DNA from: Edaphochlamys debaryana
Lineage: Eukaryota; Chlorophyta; Chlorophyceae; Chlamydomonadales
NCBI GenBank assembly: GCA_016858145.1
Contig: JAEHOE010000100.1
Coordinates: forward strand, 1 to 64,000
Reading direction: 5' to 3'
DNA length: 64,000 nucleotides
Below, one piece after another: positions 23,388 through 33,941 of this stretch. The notes under the pieces were generated by a model, which did no database searches, had not been told where the DNA came from, and saw only the letters and a program-made list of their open reading frames with translations. A program made the position numbers and the translations under genes. How positions within the stretch are numbered: the first letter of the stretch is position 1; every line of letters starts with the position of its first letter.

Positions 23388-25927
23388 TCATGCCGCAGGC
23401 CGCTCGTACCGGTAGCCGTACTGCTCGTACATCTCGTCCTTGAACCGCTCGTACAGTGCCTCCACGCGGGCGCGCTGTACGGCACAGGGGGCGGACCGGG
23501 GTGGCAGGGGGGGGGGCAGGGCGTTCATGTGTCTAGGCGAGGCCACACACCACAGCTACACAACTGACACGCGCATAACCCGTCACGGTCCTCCCATCTA
23601 GCACGTCCGTTTCGAGTGCTCCATGTATCATCCGACGTTTCTATCCTAAACCCGCAACCCTGCTGACCAGCAATCAGACTGCGGCCTTGGACGAGTCGGA
23701 CAACGACCTCCCCACTGCTCCCCGCTCTGCGCTCTTCGGCCTCCCCTCCCCTCCCTCCCCATTCCCCCCTCCCCTACACCCCCGACACACGCATGAGGAC
23801 CCGGCGCACCTGCTGTGGGTCCGCTGCGGTCCCGAAGGCCGCCTTGAACGAGGGCGAGCGGGCGTGCGGCACTGTGACGCAGAAATGATCCGTGAGGAGC
23901 TGTGGGTAGTGAGAGGCAGGAGAAGGAGGGGGGGGCCGGTGGGGCGCCTGAGCACGCGACGCCGGCCGATACCGGTACCGGTACCGAGCACCAGGTGGAG
24001 GTGGAAGGACTGATTCGCGTTTCCTCCCAAAACCTTGACCGCGCCGTACGGCCCCCTCCTCACGCACCCTGAACTCGTACCCCGCCGCCGCCATGCCGTA
24101 CGCCTGCTGCACCTTGTTCAGCCCGTAACCGCGGAACCGCTCGTCGTACAGGGGAACCTGTGGCGTGGCGGCCGGCCGTGGCCGTACGACAGGGTTTAGA
24201 GGACACCAGGGGGTCCATTGCCTATCCCTATCTGGCGGCGGCTAAGGGCCGTCCGTTGCAATGACGTCATCCCGACGCAGGGCACGCCAGCTATGTGCTC
24301 GGGTGGAAGGGAGAGGGGCTCCTGGCCTGCCCCTGTTGCCTGCGGCACACGCGCTGGCAAGCGCACCACACGTGTTCCCAACACGTCGATGATGCCCCCG
24401 CCACGTCAGACGCGCACCTGATCCCGCCGTACAATGCCGTACGGCTCGAAGTACTCGTGGTACTGCAGCGGCAGCCAGCGGGCGTCGCTCCCGCCCCCCG
24501 CAGCCGCCTCGCTTCTGCTGCTCGCCCTCCCCGCCGCGGCCCCTGCAGCAGAGTCGCTGCTGCCGCCGCCGCCGCCAGCAGCACCCCGGGGCCCCGAAGC
24601 AACCCCAAGGGATTGGAGGGACGCCCCCCACCACGCCTCGAAATCCACTGTGGGCAGGGGCTGCGGGTAACGGCCGCAGTGGAAGGGGCGCAGCTGCAGC
24701 CCCCCTCCTCCGAGCCCACCATCGTCCCCGCCTCGGCCCGGGAGCCCAGCTCCGGGGCCGGATCCAGGTCTGGATCCGGATCCAGATCTCGTTACGGTTT
24801 TGGATCCACCGTCCCCAAGGCTCGCAGCCCTGACCTCAGCCAGCTCCGCGACCGTCCGAGGCACCCGCGCTGCCTCGCTGTCCGGGACCTCGCGAGCCGC
24901 GACGGCCGCAGGCGCCCGCGAGTCGGTTGAGGTGGTTGCGGAGGTGGTTGGGGTGGCGGTTGGGGAAGCGGTTGAGGCTAGCTCGAAGGCCGGCAGCACC
25001 CACATGACGGGCCGGGGGTGGGCGTCCGACAGGTCGAGCAGCGAGCCCTGCCCCCGAGGGCGAAGAGGTGTACCCGGAGAGGGGGAGGCAGGGGTCAGGC
25101 TTGCGGACCACTGGCAGGGGTGGGGCAATGACTCGCCGCTACGTCTGCAACTCCTTGGGAAGACCAAGTTTGCGCATTTGCTGCGCTTGATGTTCAGTCC
25201 ATATGGGATATTGCTTCAGTCCCACCTGCTCTGGCAGCAACAGGGCCTCCCGGAGGCCGCGGCTGGGGATGAAGTCCCCATCCACCAGGAGCACGTGGCT
25301 GGACCCGGTCGCCGCCCGTACGGCAGCATTACGTAAGGCGTTGATGGGGTACAGCCGCTCGTACGACGTGGGCTGGTCGTCGTCCGATGTGGGTCGTACG
25401 TGGGGCCCGAGCACTCCCGCGCCCTCCCGCACCCGACCGCTTGCGTAGACGGGGGTGACTGTTAGCCGTGCGGGTGGCAGCAGCCGCTCCCGGTTCCGTC
25501 CTTGCGGAGGCACAGCATCGTCGGCAATGTCAGCTAGGTCTCGTCTTAGCTCTGTAGCGAGCTTGCTAGCGTGGGCTAGGTAGTCGGGAGCCAGGGGATG
25601 GCCAGGCGGGACGGGGATGTAGACCGCAACTGACGACGGCCCGCCCCAGGCGCGGGCCTGCTGTGAGAATCGCGGCCAGCGGTCCAGCGACACCTGGGTA
25701 GTGAGCTCCACATCGCGATCGGGCTGAGAGGCCCCGGAATGTGCGGCGGCGAGGGTCCGCGCCGCGCGCCGCGCAGGGGGATGGCGAGACACGCAGCTGC
25801 GGGTTTGGCGCGAGGCCGCAGCCGAGCTTATGCAGTCTGAAGTCAGACAACGATGTCTAGAGCACAACGGCGTCATGGGCGTCCCGGTTTGGAGCCTGCA
25901 GGCCGCAATGTGTTCAGGCCGATGCAT
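23388..25927 (-). CDS. GT49 (LARGE-type) glycosyltransferase
   Basis: Five minus-strand exons join to 532 residues: 25226-25927, 24418-25047, 24068-24157, 23810-23899, 23388-23474 (TGA). The GT49 signature runs through the protein: RDVELTTQVSLDRW (71-84), ERLYPINALRNAAVR, LLVDGDFIPSRGL with an acidic DGD at 216-218 where LARGE has DID, PVMWVLPAFE, HEYFEPYGIVRRD, RFRGYGLNKVQQAYGM and VTVPHARSPSFK. Family members add glucuronic acid or related sugars in the Golgi, using metal held by the DxD motif. About 110 residues between PAFE and the next conserved block are Gly/Ser/Ala-rich low complexity, typical of GC-rich algal proteins. The chosen ATG has no clear membrane anchor after it. A frame without an ATG extends 15 codons further up, so a first exon with a signal anchor may be missing. 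Confidence 0.82.
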
Positions 25928-27053
25928 ACATGGCCGAAGCCTAACGCACAGGCGTAAGGAAGAGTGTGCCAACTACGTCTGTCTAACCTAGTGTCAAAGA
26001 ATGCTCTGAAGCCTTTACTCTAGCCCCCATGTCCTGCACGGCCTGGGTTTGGCACGCTTCCCCGCGTCCCTCCCGCTATCGGAGCGGGCCCCCACGAAGT
26101 CGGCCAAGAGAGCCCGCTGCCTCCCCGGCCCTCCGAAAGGCGCCTCCGATAGAACTACCCCTGAGACCAACCCGACAGCCCCGCCGGTCGCCGGCCCTCC
26201 TTCACAGGGCTCAAAGTCCAAGCCAATCCAAGCCTTACAATCTGTGTCCGGCGGCAGAGTGCCTTCGACTCCATGCAGGCCCCGCACGGGTCTTCGCCCG
26301 GTGTCAAAGCCCGCCGCGGCCATCTCCTCTCAGCTTCCCTGCACCGGTATATGCTTCTATTAGTGCCGCCAGTCCTCCGCCCCTACCGTACATGCTTTCG
26401 CGCAGACGGAGAGCAGACAGCACTGTCCGAGCGGCTCCTGCGCTGGCCCTTCCGCTCCTCTCCATGCGTCAACCCGCCACGTCAACCCGCTCAGTCAGAG
26501 TCACGTCGTACGCAAACACGTACACGCACAACGCGTGCCCTTGCTCGTTGCTAAGATAGAGTCAGCGCACACAAGTCCGACTCCCGCCCTACCCCCGTGC
26601 TGGATCCTGCTTGATCCTCTCCCAAGCGCCACCCCAGGATGACTCAGCGCTACGCCGTGGCACCGGCCCAATCGTCATGCGACCGTCCTCGATAAACACA
26701 GCCCCGCAGGCCCTCCGCTTCACGTCAGTCCGGGGGCAAATCCTGCGCCCCTGCGACACAGGTTGCGCCGCGCACCGCAGGCATTCAAGCCCGCCCAGAG
26801 CTCCCCTCAAGGTCCTCGCGGATCAGAGCCGGCAAGGCCCCCGTTCGGAGGCCGTCGCGGGTCAGAGAGACATGCGACTCATGGCCGTCAACGGCCCACC
26901 GCGCTCTGCACGTCCCAACGGAGCTGCGCCTTTGCCTTTGCCTCAGCCTGCGCTGTTTGTCCCAGGCAGGCCCCAGCTCATGCCCCGCTCCTCGCAAGTG
27001 AGACTGGCGCCGCCGTCCGTCCGTCCGGCCGTCAAGCCGTCCATGGCCACACC
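25928..27053. other. Intergenic region between GT49 and HDAC
   Basis: 3' flank of the HDAC gene and 5' flank of the GT49 gene, both minus strand. The open frames on both strands are low-complexity and lack domain signals. No RNA gene was recognised. Confidence 0.5.
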
Positions 27054-30000
27054 TCACTGCCCAGACCCCGGCGGCATGTACGACCCTGGCCGCGCGCCCG
27101 CCATCTGCCGTACCCCGGACGCGATGCTGTACGGCCCCCCAGGTACGACGCCGCCCGCCATCTGCATAGCCCCGTCGTCGCCCGCGGCGCCGCCCCCGGC
27201 CCCGCCGTCGGGGAACGCGGCGGCGCCGTTGGCTAGCGGCGGCTGCGCGCCCGCCGGCCCTACGGCGCCGCCCGCGCTGCCTCCGCCGCCGCTGACCGCA
27301 TCGAGCTGTGCGTCCTGGTCCTCCACCTGCGGGCATGGGGTCGGGGTAGTGAGTCATAAGATGGCACCAGCGTTGCTCCTTCCGGCGTTGTTGTTGCAAA
27401 GCCGCGAGCCCCGACCTCCCGTCTCCCATCGTCTCGGTGCACAGTGCATAGACGCAGAACCCCCCGTGCCCCTGCCTTGGCCCCGCTCCTGTCCCCACCC
27501 CCTTAGCCCCACACCCACCGTCCGCAACCCAGCCGCCCCCACTGGCGGCGCCCCCTCCGGCAGCGGCGACGGCTGCCGAACCGGCGCCGGAGCGGCCGCC
27601 GGCGGCGCCGCTGGCACAGGCGCCGGCACCGCCGCGGCGGCCGCCAGCGACACCCCCGCTGCTGCCGCCGCCGCCGGCCGCCCGCTGCCGCCCTCCACGT
27701 CCATAGGCTCCGCCGCCGCCGCCGCTGGCGCCGCCGCCGGCCGCTCCAACGCCTGCTGCTGCTCACCCGGGTACCTGCAAGCACCGCAGAGCCAGGGGAC
27801 AGGGGTTCAGTGAGCGGATGTGCGAACGGACAGGTAGGCGGGGCCAACACCGACACGGGTGCCCTCTCGTGCGCTTGCATTCGCGTACACCCCGCCCACC
27901 GTCCCAGTCGTTGTGGCCCGCCCAGGGGAGGTGCGTCTCCCCCCCACTTCCTGCCCCTCCTGCCCCGCTTCCGGCCCCCCTTCCCCCCCTGCACCCACCG
28001 GATGCTGACGCGCCCCCCCGCCAGACCCGAGGGGTCGTCCCCGAAGCCCCCCCGGCCGCTGCCCTCCTCGCCGTCGCTCTCGTCGCCGTCGCGGACCCTG
28101 GGGGAATATGCGGGGGAGATGCGGGGGAGATGGAGGGGAGGGGGGCAGGGGGGTCAGATCCAGGCAGCTTGCGAAGGGGGCCGACCAAGCAGTGCCAAAC
28201 AGTGCTGATGCGACGCCGTTGTGCCCCTGGCCGTCGACCCGCTGTGCCCTTCTTGGGTCGAGAGGGTATGCGGGAATTTGCCTGAGTCCTGCCCCCCCCC
28301 CATGCGCCTCCTCGAAGCTCTTAAGCCCCCTTCCACCGCCCCTTTCCCCTCCCCCGCCCCCCCCCGCATCCGCACCGGCGCGCCGCCTCGTGCTCCGGCC
28401 CGCCCCCCCGCACGTCCGGGTCCTCCTCCGGGAGGCCCTCGGTGGCGCTGGCGCGGCCCACGGGGGGGGGCACGTAGGCCATCTGGGCGGAGGGCACCGG
28501 GGGCAGCCGGCACAGGTGCTCCAGGACAGCGTCCTGGGGGGGGGGAGGGGAGGTATGTAGACGGACGAGTTGGAGAGCGAAGGGAGAGAGGGGCGGAGGT
28601 TGGGCACTGGCGACGTCTGCTCCCCCCCCTTATCCCCTCCTCCGATGCCCCCCGACCCGTATCTCCTCCGGCTCCCTCTGTCACTCAGCCTGCCCCTTCC
28701 CCTTCATCCCCTTCCCCGCGGCCCCCCCCCCGTGTCTCCCCCCGCCCCCCCCCCGTGTCTCCCCCCGCCCCCCCCCGTGTCTCCCCCCGCGCCCCCCCCG
28801 TGTCTCCCCCCGCCCCCCACCCGTGTCTCCCCCCGCCCCCCCCCCGTGTCTCCCCCCGCCCCCCCCCCGTGTCTCCCCCCGCCCCCACCCGTGTCTCCCC
28901 CCGCCCCCCCCCCGTGTCTCCCCCCCGCCCCCCCGTGTCTCCCCCCGCCCCCACCCGTGTCTCCCCCCGCCCCCCCCCCGTGTCTCCCCCCGCCCCCACC
29001 CGTGTCTCCCCCCGCCCCCATCCGTGTCTCCCCCCGCCCCCACCCGTGTCTCCCCCCGCCCCCACCCGTGTCTCCCCCCGCCCCCACCCGTGTCTCCCCC
29101 CGCCCCCACCCGTGTCTCCTCCAGCTCCCGGCGGTCGTTGGCGTTCTTCATGTTGGACACAGCGATGCGCAGGCGCTGGGTGTCCAGGTACCTGACAGGG
29201 GGGGGAGGGGGAGGGGTAAGGGGGGGGGGGTAGGGGCAGGAGGGGGGAGGGGGGGACTTGAGAAGGCGGTCGGCGGAACTTCCACATGACAGCGGGCGGG
29301 GCTTGTTCCCTTCCACAGATCACCCAGCAGCCCCTCCGCGGCCTTCCAGAGCCCCCTTGTGGACTCTCCCCAGCCCCTGCCCCAGACTGCCCCCTATTAA
29401 CCCCCCCTCGCCATGCTACAGACCAGAACCCCAGTCCCTCCCCAATGCCGCCATGCGCCTCCTCCCAATCTACCTCCCTCCCCTTCTCTCCCCTCCCCCT
29501 TCAAGAGACCCTTTTCAAGTCCCTCAATCCCTGCCCCAGTCCACCCCCCCGACGGCCCCACATGTTGAAGTCCTCCAGCGCCCGCTCCGGCAGCCTGCGG
29601 GGGAGAGGACGGGGGGGGGGGGGGCAAGAGGCAGGGTCATGGGAGCACGAGGATTGCGAGAAGCCCGGCACCCAAACCTCCCCCCCCGCCGCCCCACACA
29701 CGTCTGGCACGTGCACCCCCTTTCCCACAAGGGCCCCTCCCTCCCAACCACCCTCCCACCCTCCAGCCACCCCTCCCCCCACCCACACGTCCGGCAGGTC
29801 GATGCCCATCATGCGCCCCGTCTCGTAGCACCAGCAGCGGGCCACGTTGCGCAGCGTGTAGCCGCCGCCGCCCAGGATCATCATGGGCACATTGAACCTG
29901 CAGGGAGGGGGGAGGAGGGGGGGAGGGGGTTTTTATGGGAGGAGGGTTGTCTTGCGAGGGAGGACCCCCCGGGCCTGGACCCCACTCGCTCGTGACGGGC

Positions 30001-32616
30001 TCACGCCCCTCCCTTTCGCCTCTCCTACCGCAGGTTCCAACCGCAGTTGGCGTGTAGCGTGTCGGTGTAGCTCCGCCCATTCGCCCAGCCCCGTGCCCCT
30101 TCCCTTTCACACGCCACTTGGGGCGTTTCCTGTACCGGGGTCACTAGGGCCTTGGCCCCCAGTGCTCCGCTGCGCTGTTTTGCTTGACACTTGCCCTTCC
30201 CCTCGGGCCCCCGGGGCCACAGCGGGGCTTCAGGCCGTCGACCCGCCTCACTCGGCCAAGGCCTTCGGGGCCCCCCGCCCTAGACGTGGACCCCCATCCC
30301 CCGAGGGACCCCCCCCCACTTGCCCAGGAACTTGAGGGCAGCCTTTCGCAACGCCCCCCTCGCCGGCTGCCACCCTCCATCACCCGCCACCCGCCCCCCC
30401 GAGCTCTAGGGCTTCGCGCCACCGGCCCCCCCCTCACTTGGCCAGGAACTCGAGGCAGTTGGAGTGCCCCTCCAGGGACAGGTTGAAGCAGCCCAGGCGG
30501 TCGCCCGACAGGGAGTCGGCGCCGCAGCACATGACGATGGCGCCGGGCTGGTACATGTCCATCACCTGGCGGTTGGGAGTTGGGAGTTGAACGGTTGGGT
30601 GGTTTGGTGGTTGACGGTTGCATTGCAGGCGGGGACAGAGCATGGGGTCATCGCAGGGTACCGGGATGGAGGCGTGAGCAGGATGCCGTACATAAGTACG
30701 AACCTTCTGCATGATGGGCTCGTACAGCATCTTGTACGAGTCGTCGTCCATGCCGTCCTTCAGCGGCACGTTGACGGTGTAGTACTTGCCCTTGCCGTAC
30801 CCGATGTCGTCCAGCGCGCCCGTGCCCGGGAAGAACTCGCCGTACTTGTGGAACGACACCTGCGTCCGCACGGCCCACCGCCCCATCAGCACACGGCACC
30901 GCACACCGAGGTCCCCCCAAGGGTCACCCCAAAGCACTCTCCACCATCTCACACCGTTCCAGCTCCCGACCCACCGTCATGACCCGGTCAGTGAGGTAGA
31001 AGGCCTCCTCCACTCCGTCGCCGTGGTGGATGTCAATGTCCACGTACAGCACGCGCGCGTACGTCTGCCGTACGGTACGGCAGGAGCAGGGGAGGGAGTG
31101 AGATCGTGACCGGTGCCCCGCCGGCCTTCCCAAGCAGTGGACGATCCCAGCCCTGCTGGTCGCTTGCTTGCCCTCCTCTCAGTCCCAGGCCCTGTGGAGC
31201 CGTGTCTGGCGTGGCCTGCCCCTTCAGTTCCCACTGTCGCTAGCCGCAGCCCAATTGATGCTACCCACGCGCCAAGCTTTGGTCGTAGCCCCTGACCCCG
31301 TGAGCAGCTCTCATTCCAGGAGGCCCGGGCCCGGCCTTTGCCCCGCACGCGTCGGCAAAACACACACGCCATCTCCCCTCCCCCCTCCTTTCCCTCCTTT
31401 TCCCCCACCTTGAGCAGCTCCAGGATGCCCAGCACGATGTCGTTGACGTAGCAGAACCCAGAGGCCTCCGCCTTCTTGGCGTGGTGCATGCCGCCTGGGG
31501 CGGAAAGGTTATGATTGAACGTGAACGTTGGGTGCCGAGGGCAGAAGTAAGCAGCCGGATGCATCAGCCGGCCACAGCAAGGCTGCACCATTGTACCACC
31601 GTCATACTTTTGGCCTATGCCAAGCGACTGCGAGCTGCCAGCTGCGACAACATGTGGGCCGATGCCCAACGCCAAGAAACCGCTGGCCTCATACGCACAC
31701 GGCCATCGTGAGCACTTGTGCTGTATCCATGGGCTACTACTCGCTTCCTAGACTGCGCGGAGCCGATCGGCACGGTTGGTCCATGCCCGACATGTCAATG
31801 CCGCACACCGCCCCCTAGCAGAATGGTAGCCCGCCAGGCATTCCCAAATGCTAGGAGACTCGTACATGGGCAGTAAGCGACCCCGCCGGCAACGCCCAGA
31901 GCCAAAGCCAAGGCCCGGCCCGGCCAGGGAAGCCCCTGAGGCGTTGCGCTCACCGCTCCAGTTGAACGTGATGTCCGCGTTCCCGCTCGCCAGCTGGGCC
32001 GCTCCGTCCACTGAGCCTCCGGCGTAGGTCTGTGAGGAAGGCCGGACACCGCTTGAATGCGGGGGGACTTGAGCGACATGGCCCATCCCCCTGCCATGCC
32101 CCCTGTAACTTGCCCCACCTGACAGTACTCGTACATCCCATCGAACACGGGGCAGTCCGCCTCGCCCGCGATGCCCATGTTAAAGCGACGCAGCTGCGTC
32201 ATGTTCTCATCGACGGTGTTGGGTGTGACTCCACGCAGGAAGTTGATGTAATCTAGTTTGGGGGGCAAAGCGCGGGAGACAACCCGTGGCGGGCCCTGAG
32301 CTTCCGCAAGGCCCCGGCCCGCTACCAGGTAACTCCAGGAGTAGCATGCAATGCCTGGAGCCGAGCGGCCAGGCTCAGTCCCGGATGTCCCGCCAGCCCG
32401 CCGGCCCCGCGCACCGTCCGCGTGGAACAGGGTGAGCTCGTCAAAGTCCCTGGGACGCGGTCGCTGCAGTGCCATCTTCTTCGTGAGCCCGTAACTGTCA
32501 ACGAGAGTGTATGCCATGCGCGCTCGGTGGGGCCGCATAGGGTTGCCCCCGCCATAGCAGAAGTTGCCGATCTCGTCGTCATAGAAGTAGGCTACCACCT
32601 TCTCGGCGGGCTTCAT
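27054..32616 (-). CDS. Class I (RPD3-type) histone deacetylase
   Basis: Fourteen minus-strand exons join to 627 residues: 32415-32616, 32119-32252, 31954-32029, 31409-31494, 30975-31064, 30704-30859, 30438-30565, 29787-29897, 29562-29594, 29110-29191, 28376-28533, 27999-28097, 27519-27774, 27054-27326. Residues 1-366 are a complete deacetylase domain. It has [27 protein letters not shown] (catalytic His141/His142), [11 protein letters not shown] (zinc ligands Asp175 and His179), [11 protein letters not shown] (Asp265) and [14 protein letters not shown] (Tyr304). Each sits one residue after its human HDAC1 counterpart, so the enzyme should be active on acetyl-lysine in histones. The last ~260 residues are a disordered Ala/Pro/Gly/Glu-rich tail with an acidic patch ([11 protein letters not shown]), unlike the Lys-rich animal tails. 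Start: the first ATG, directly before [18 protein letters not shown]. Confidence 0.93.
28725..29109 (-). repeat. Tandem array of ~18 copies of an HDAC 5' splice site
   Basis: The intron after the exon 29110-29191 starts with ~18 units of 18-23 bp, most often 21 or 22. On the minus strand each unit reads about GAGACACGG|GTGGGGGCGGG. This is the end of the real exon (codons for ETR) plus its donor. Many units are 21 bp, so reading through adds ETRVGAG in frame. Small length changes between units shift the frame here and there. Confidence 0.88.
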
Positions 32617-33941
32617 GGTGGCGGCCTGCCTATTGCGGCCCGCGACTGTGCGCGCGAGCTTGACCCGCTAAGCACGAGGTCGTCGGCCCTTAAGCTCCAC
32701 CTATCGCAGTGTATGCAGCTTGCTAAGTGCAGCGAACGTATAGGCAGCGGGGCATGGCGTGCCACAGCTCACAGGCAGCTCAGTCGCATGGGCTCGCCAA
32801 GGCAGCACCCCCCATCGCGCGGTTCTGACCGGCCCCGGCCCGGTCCGCAGCACCATAAGCCCGTATCCATGCAGCGCTCTCAGACAGCTCTGAGGTGGCC
32901 ACAGGCAGCGTGCTGAGGCAGCTGTTTCAGGATGGCCGCGCACAGCCAGTCGCCTTCAGGCTCCGGGCGACCCTGCCCTGCACACTTTGTGGCAGTGCAA
33001 CTCACAATGAGGCACAGGGGCCTCTGTTTCGAGACGAGGACCCGGGGGTCGGGACCGCGCGGGTCGGGGTTCGTGGCATCGCAGCGTCGCAGCCCCTTCC
33101 AACCCGCGCGCGACCGGCGTGCCCTCGCCCTCCCCCCGCCCGACGTCCTGCGTCCACTCCTGCCCCCGCCTGTGCCCTGCCATGTCCCCGCGACCTCCAG
33201 CCCTGCTGAGCCGCGACGTCCACTTGCCCGATGTGTTGGCGGCTCGGGTCAGCTCGGGTTGCTCGGGTTCAGGTGGCCGGCAAGTGCGGCACACACTTCC
33301 GGGTACCGGTACTGGCTGCGCGGTGAACGGAGTCTCCCTGCCAGCTGCCACGTGTTGAACTGAGTACAGCTGTTGTGCAGAGACCTACAGAACCTCGTCG
33401 GTTCCCCGCCCACATGCCCATCCGCTTCCTGACGGCACTGATAGTTCGTGTCAGCGCGGCCATGCCGACAGAAGACATCGAAGAGCAGCAGAATCCTCCA
33501 GTACGGTCGCGAGGGCAAGCCTTACGCTGTGCAAGAGGCCCTCCCCTTCGCCCCCCATCCCGGGCCCCGTTGTGCCCCGGGCCCTTCGCTTGCCTCTGAT
33601 CCATTGGGGCCGGCCACCAACCTGACCCGACTCCGCCCCCTTGTCCCGCTTCTACCCACTCTAATCAAACCATTCGTGGGGTCCCGAACTCGGAACAAAG
33701 CTTTCCGTCCAGCAACATAGGTCTGCAAGCAATCGAACGTTCGGTTACAGCGCTGTTTCGAGACGCACATTGAGCTGAACCTTGCAACTTGCGCTGACAA
33801 CTTCCTAGCGAGTAGTCTCTAGTAAATTGCGTGCGCCGCTCAGCATCAGACGTGGCCGATGCGTCGCGCTGCTTGGCCGGTCGCGCTGAGTTGACCTCTG
33901 ATTTACTATCATATACTTTACTGGTGACTTGAACAGCGAGG
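32617..33941. promoter_or_regulatory. Divergent promoter region between HDAC and the first AP2 gene
   Basis: About 1.3 kb between two head-to-head genes and thus the only place for both promoters. The part nearest the AP2 start (33700-33940) is more AT-rich than its surroundings. No defined element was recognised, and the GC-rich frames here look non-coding. Confidence 0.45.

Noticed and set aside
24406..25167. A separate protein in the GT49 middle exon
   Set aside because: The frame is the GT49 exon plus intron read-through; its PAFE and EPYGIVRRD blocks belong to the GT49 domain.
26611..27813. Plus-strand frame of 400 codons antisense to the HDAC 3' exons
   Set aside because: It overlaps well-supported HDAC coding sequence; the frame is open because the codons on the other strand are GCC/GCG-rich.
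28725..29109. CRISPR array
   Set aside because: Units are directly adjacent without unique spacers, and the genome is eukaryotic.
28681..29316. Two long overlapping frames of ~210 codons on the minus strand, and ~240-320 codons on the plus strand, over the HDAC minisatellite
   Set aside because: They are read-through of a GC-rich tandem repeat lying in an intron; translations are GDTGGG- or SPPAPP-type low complexity with no domain.
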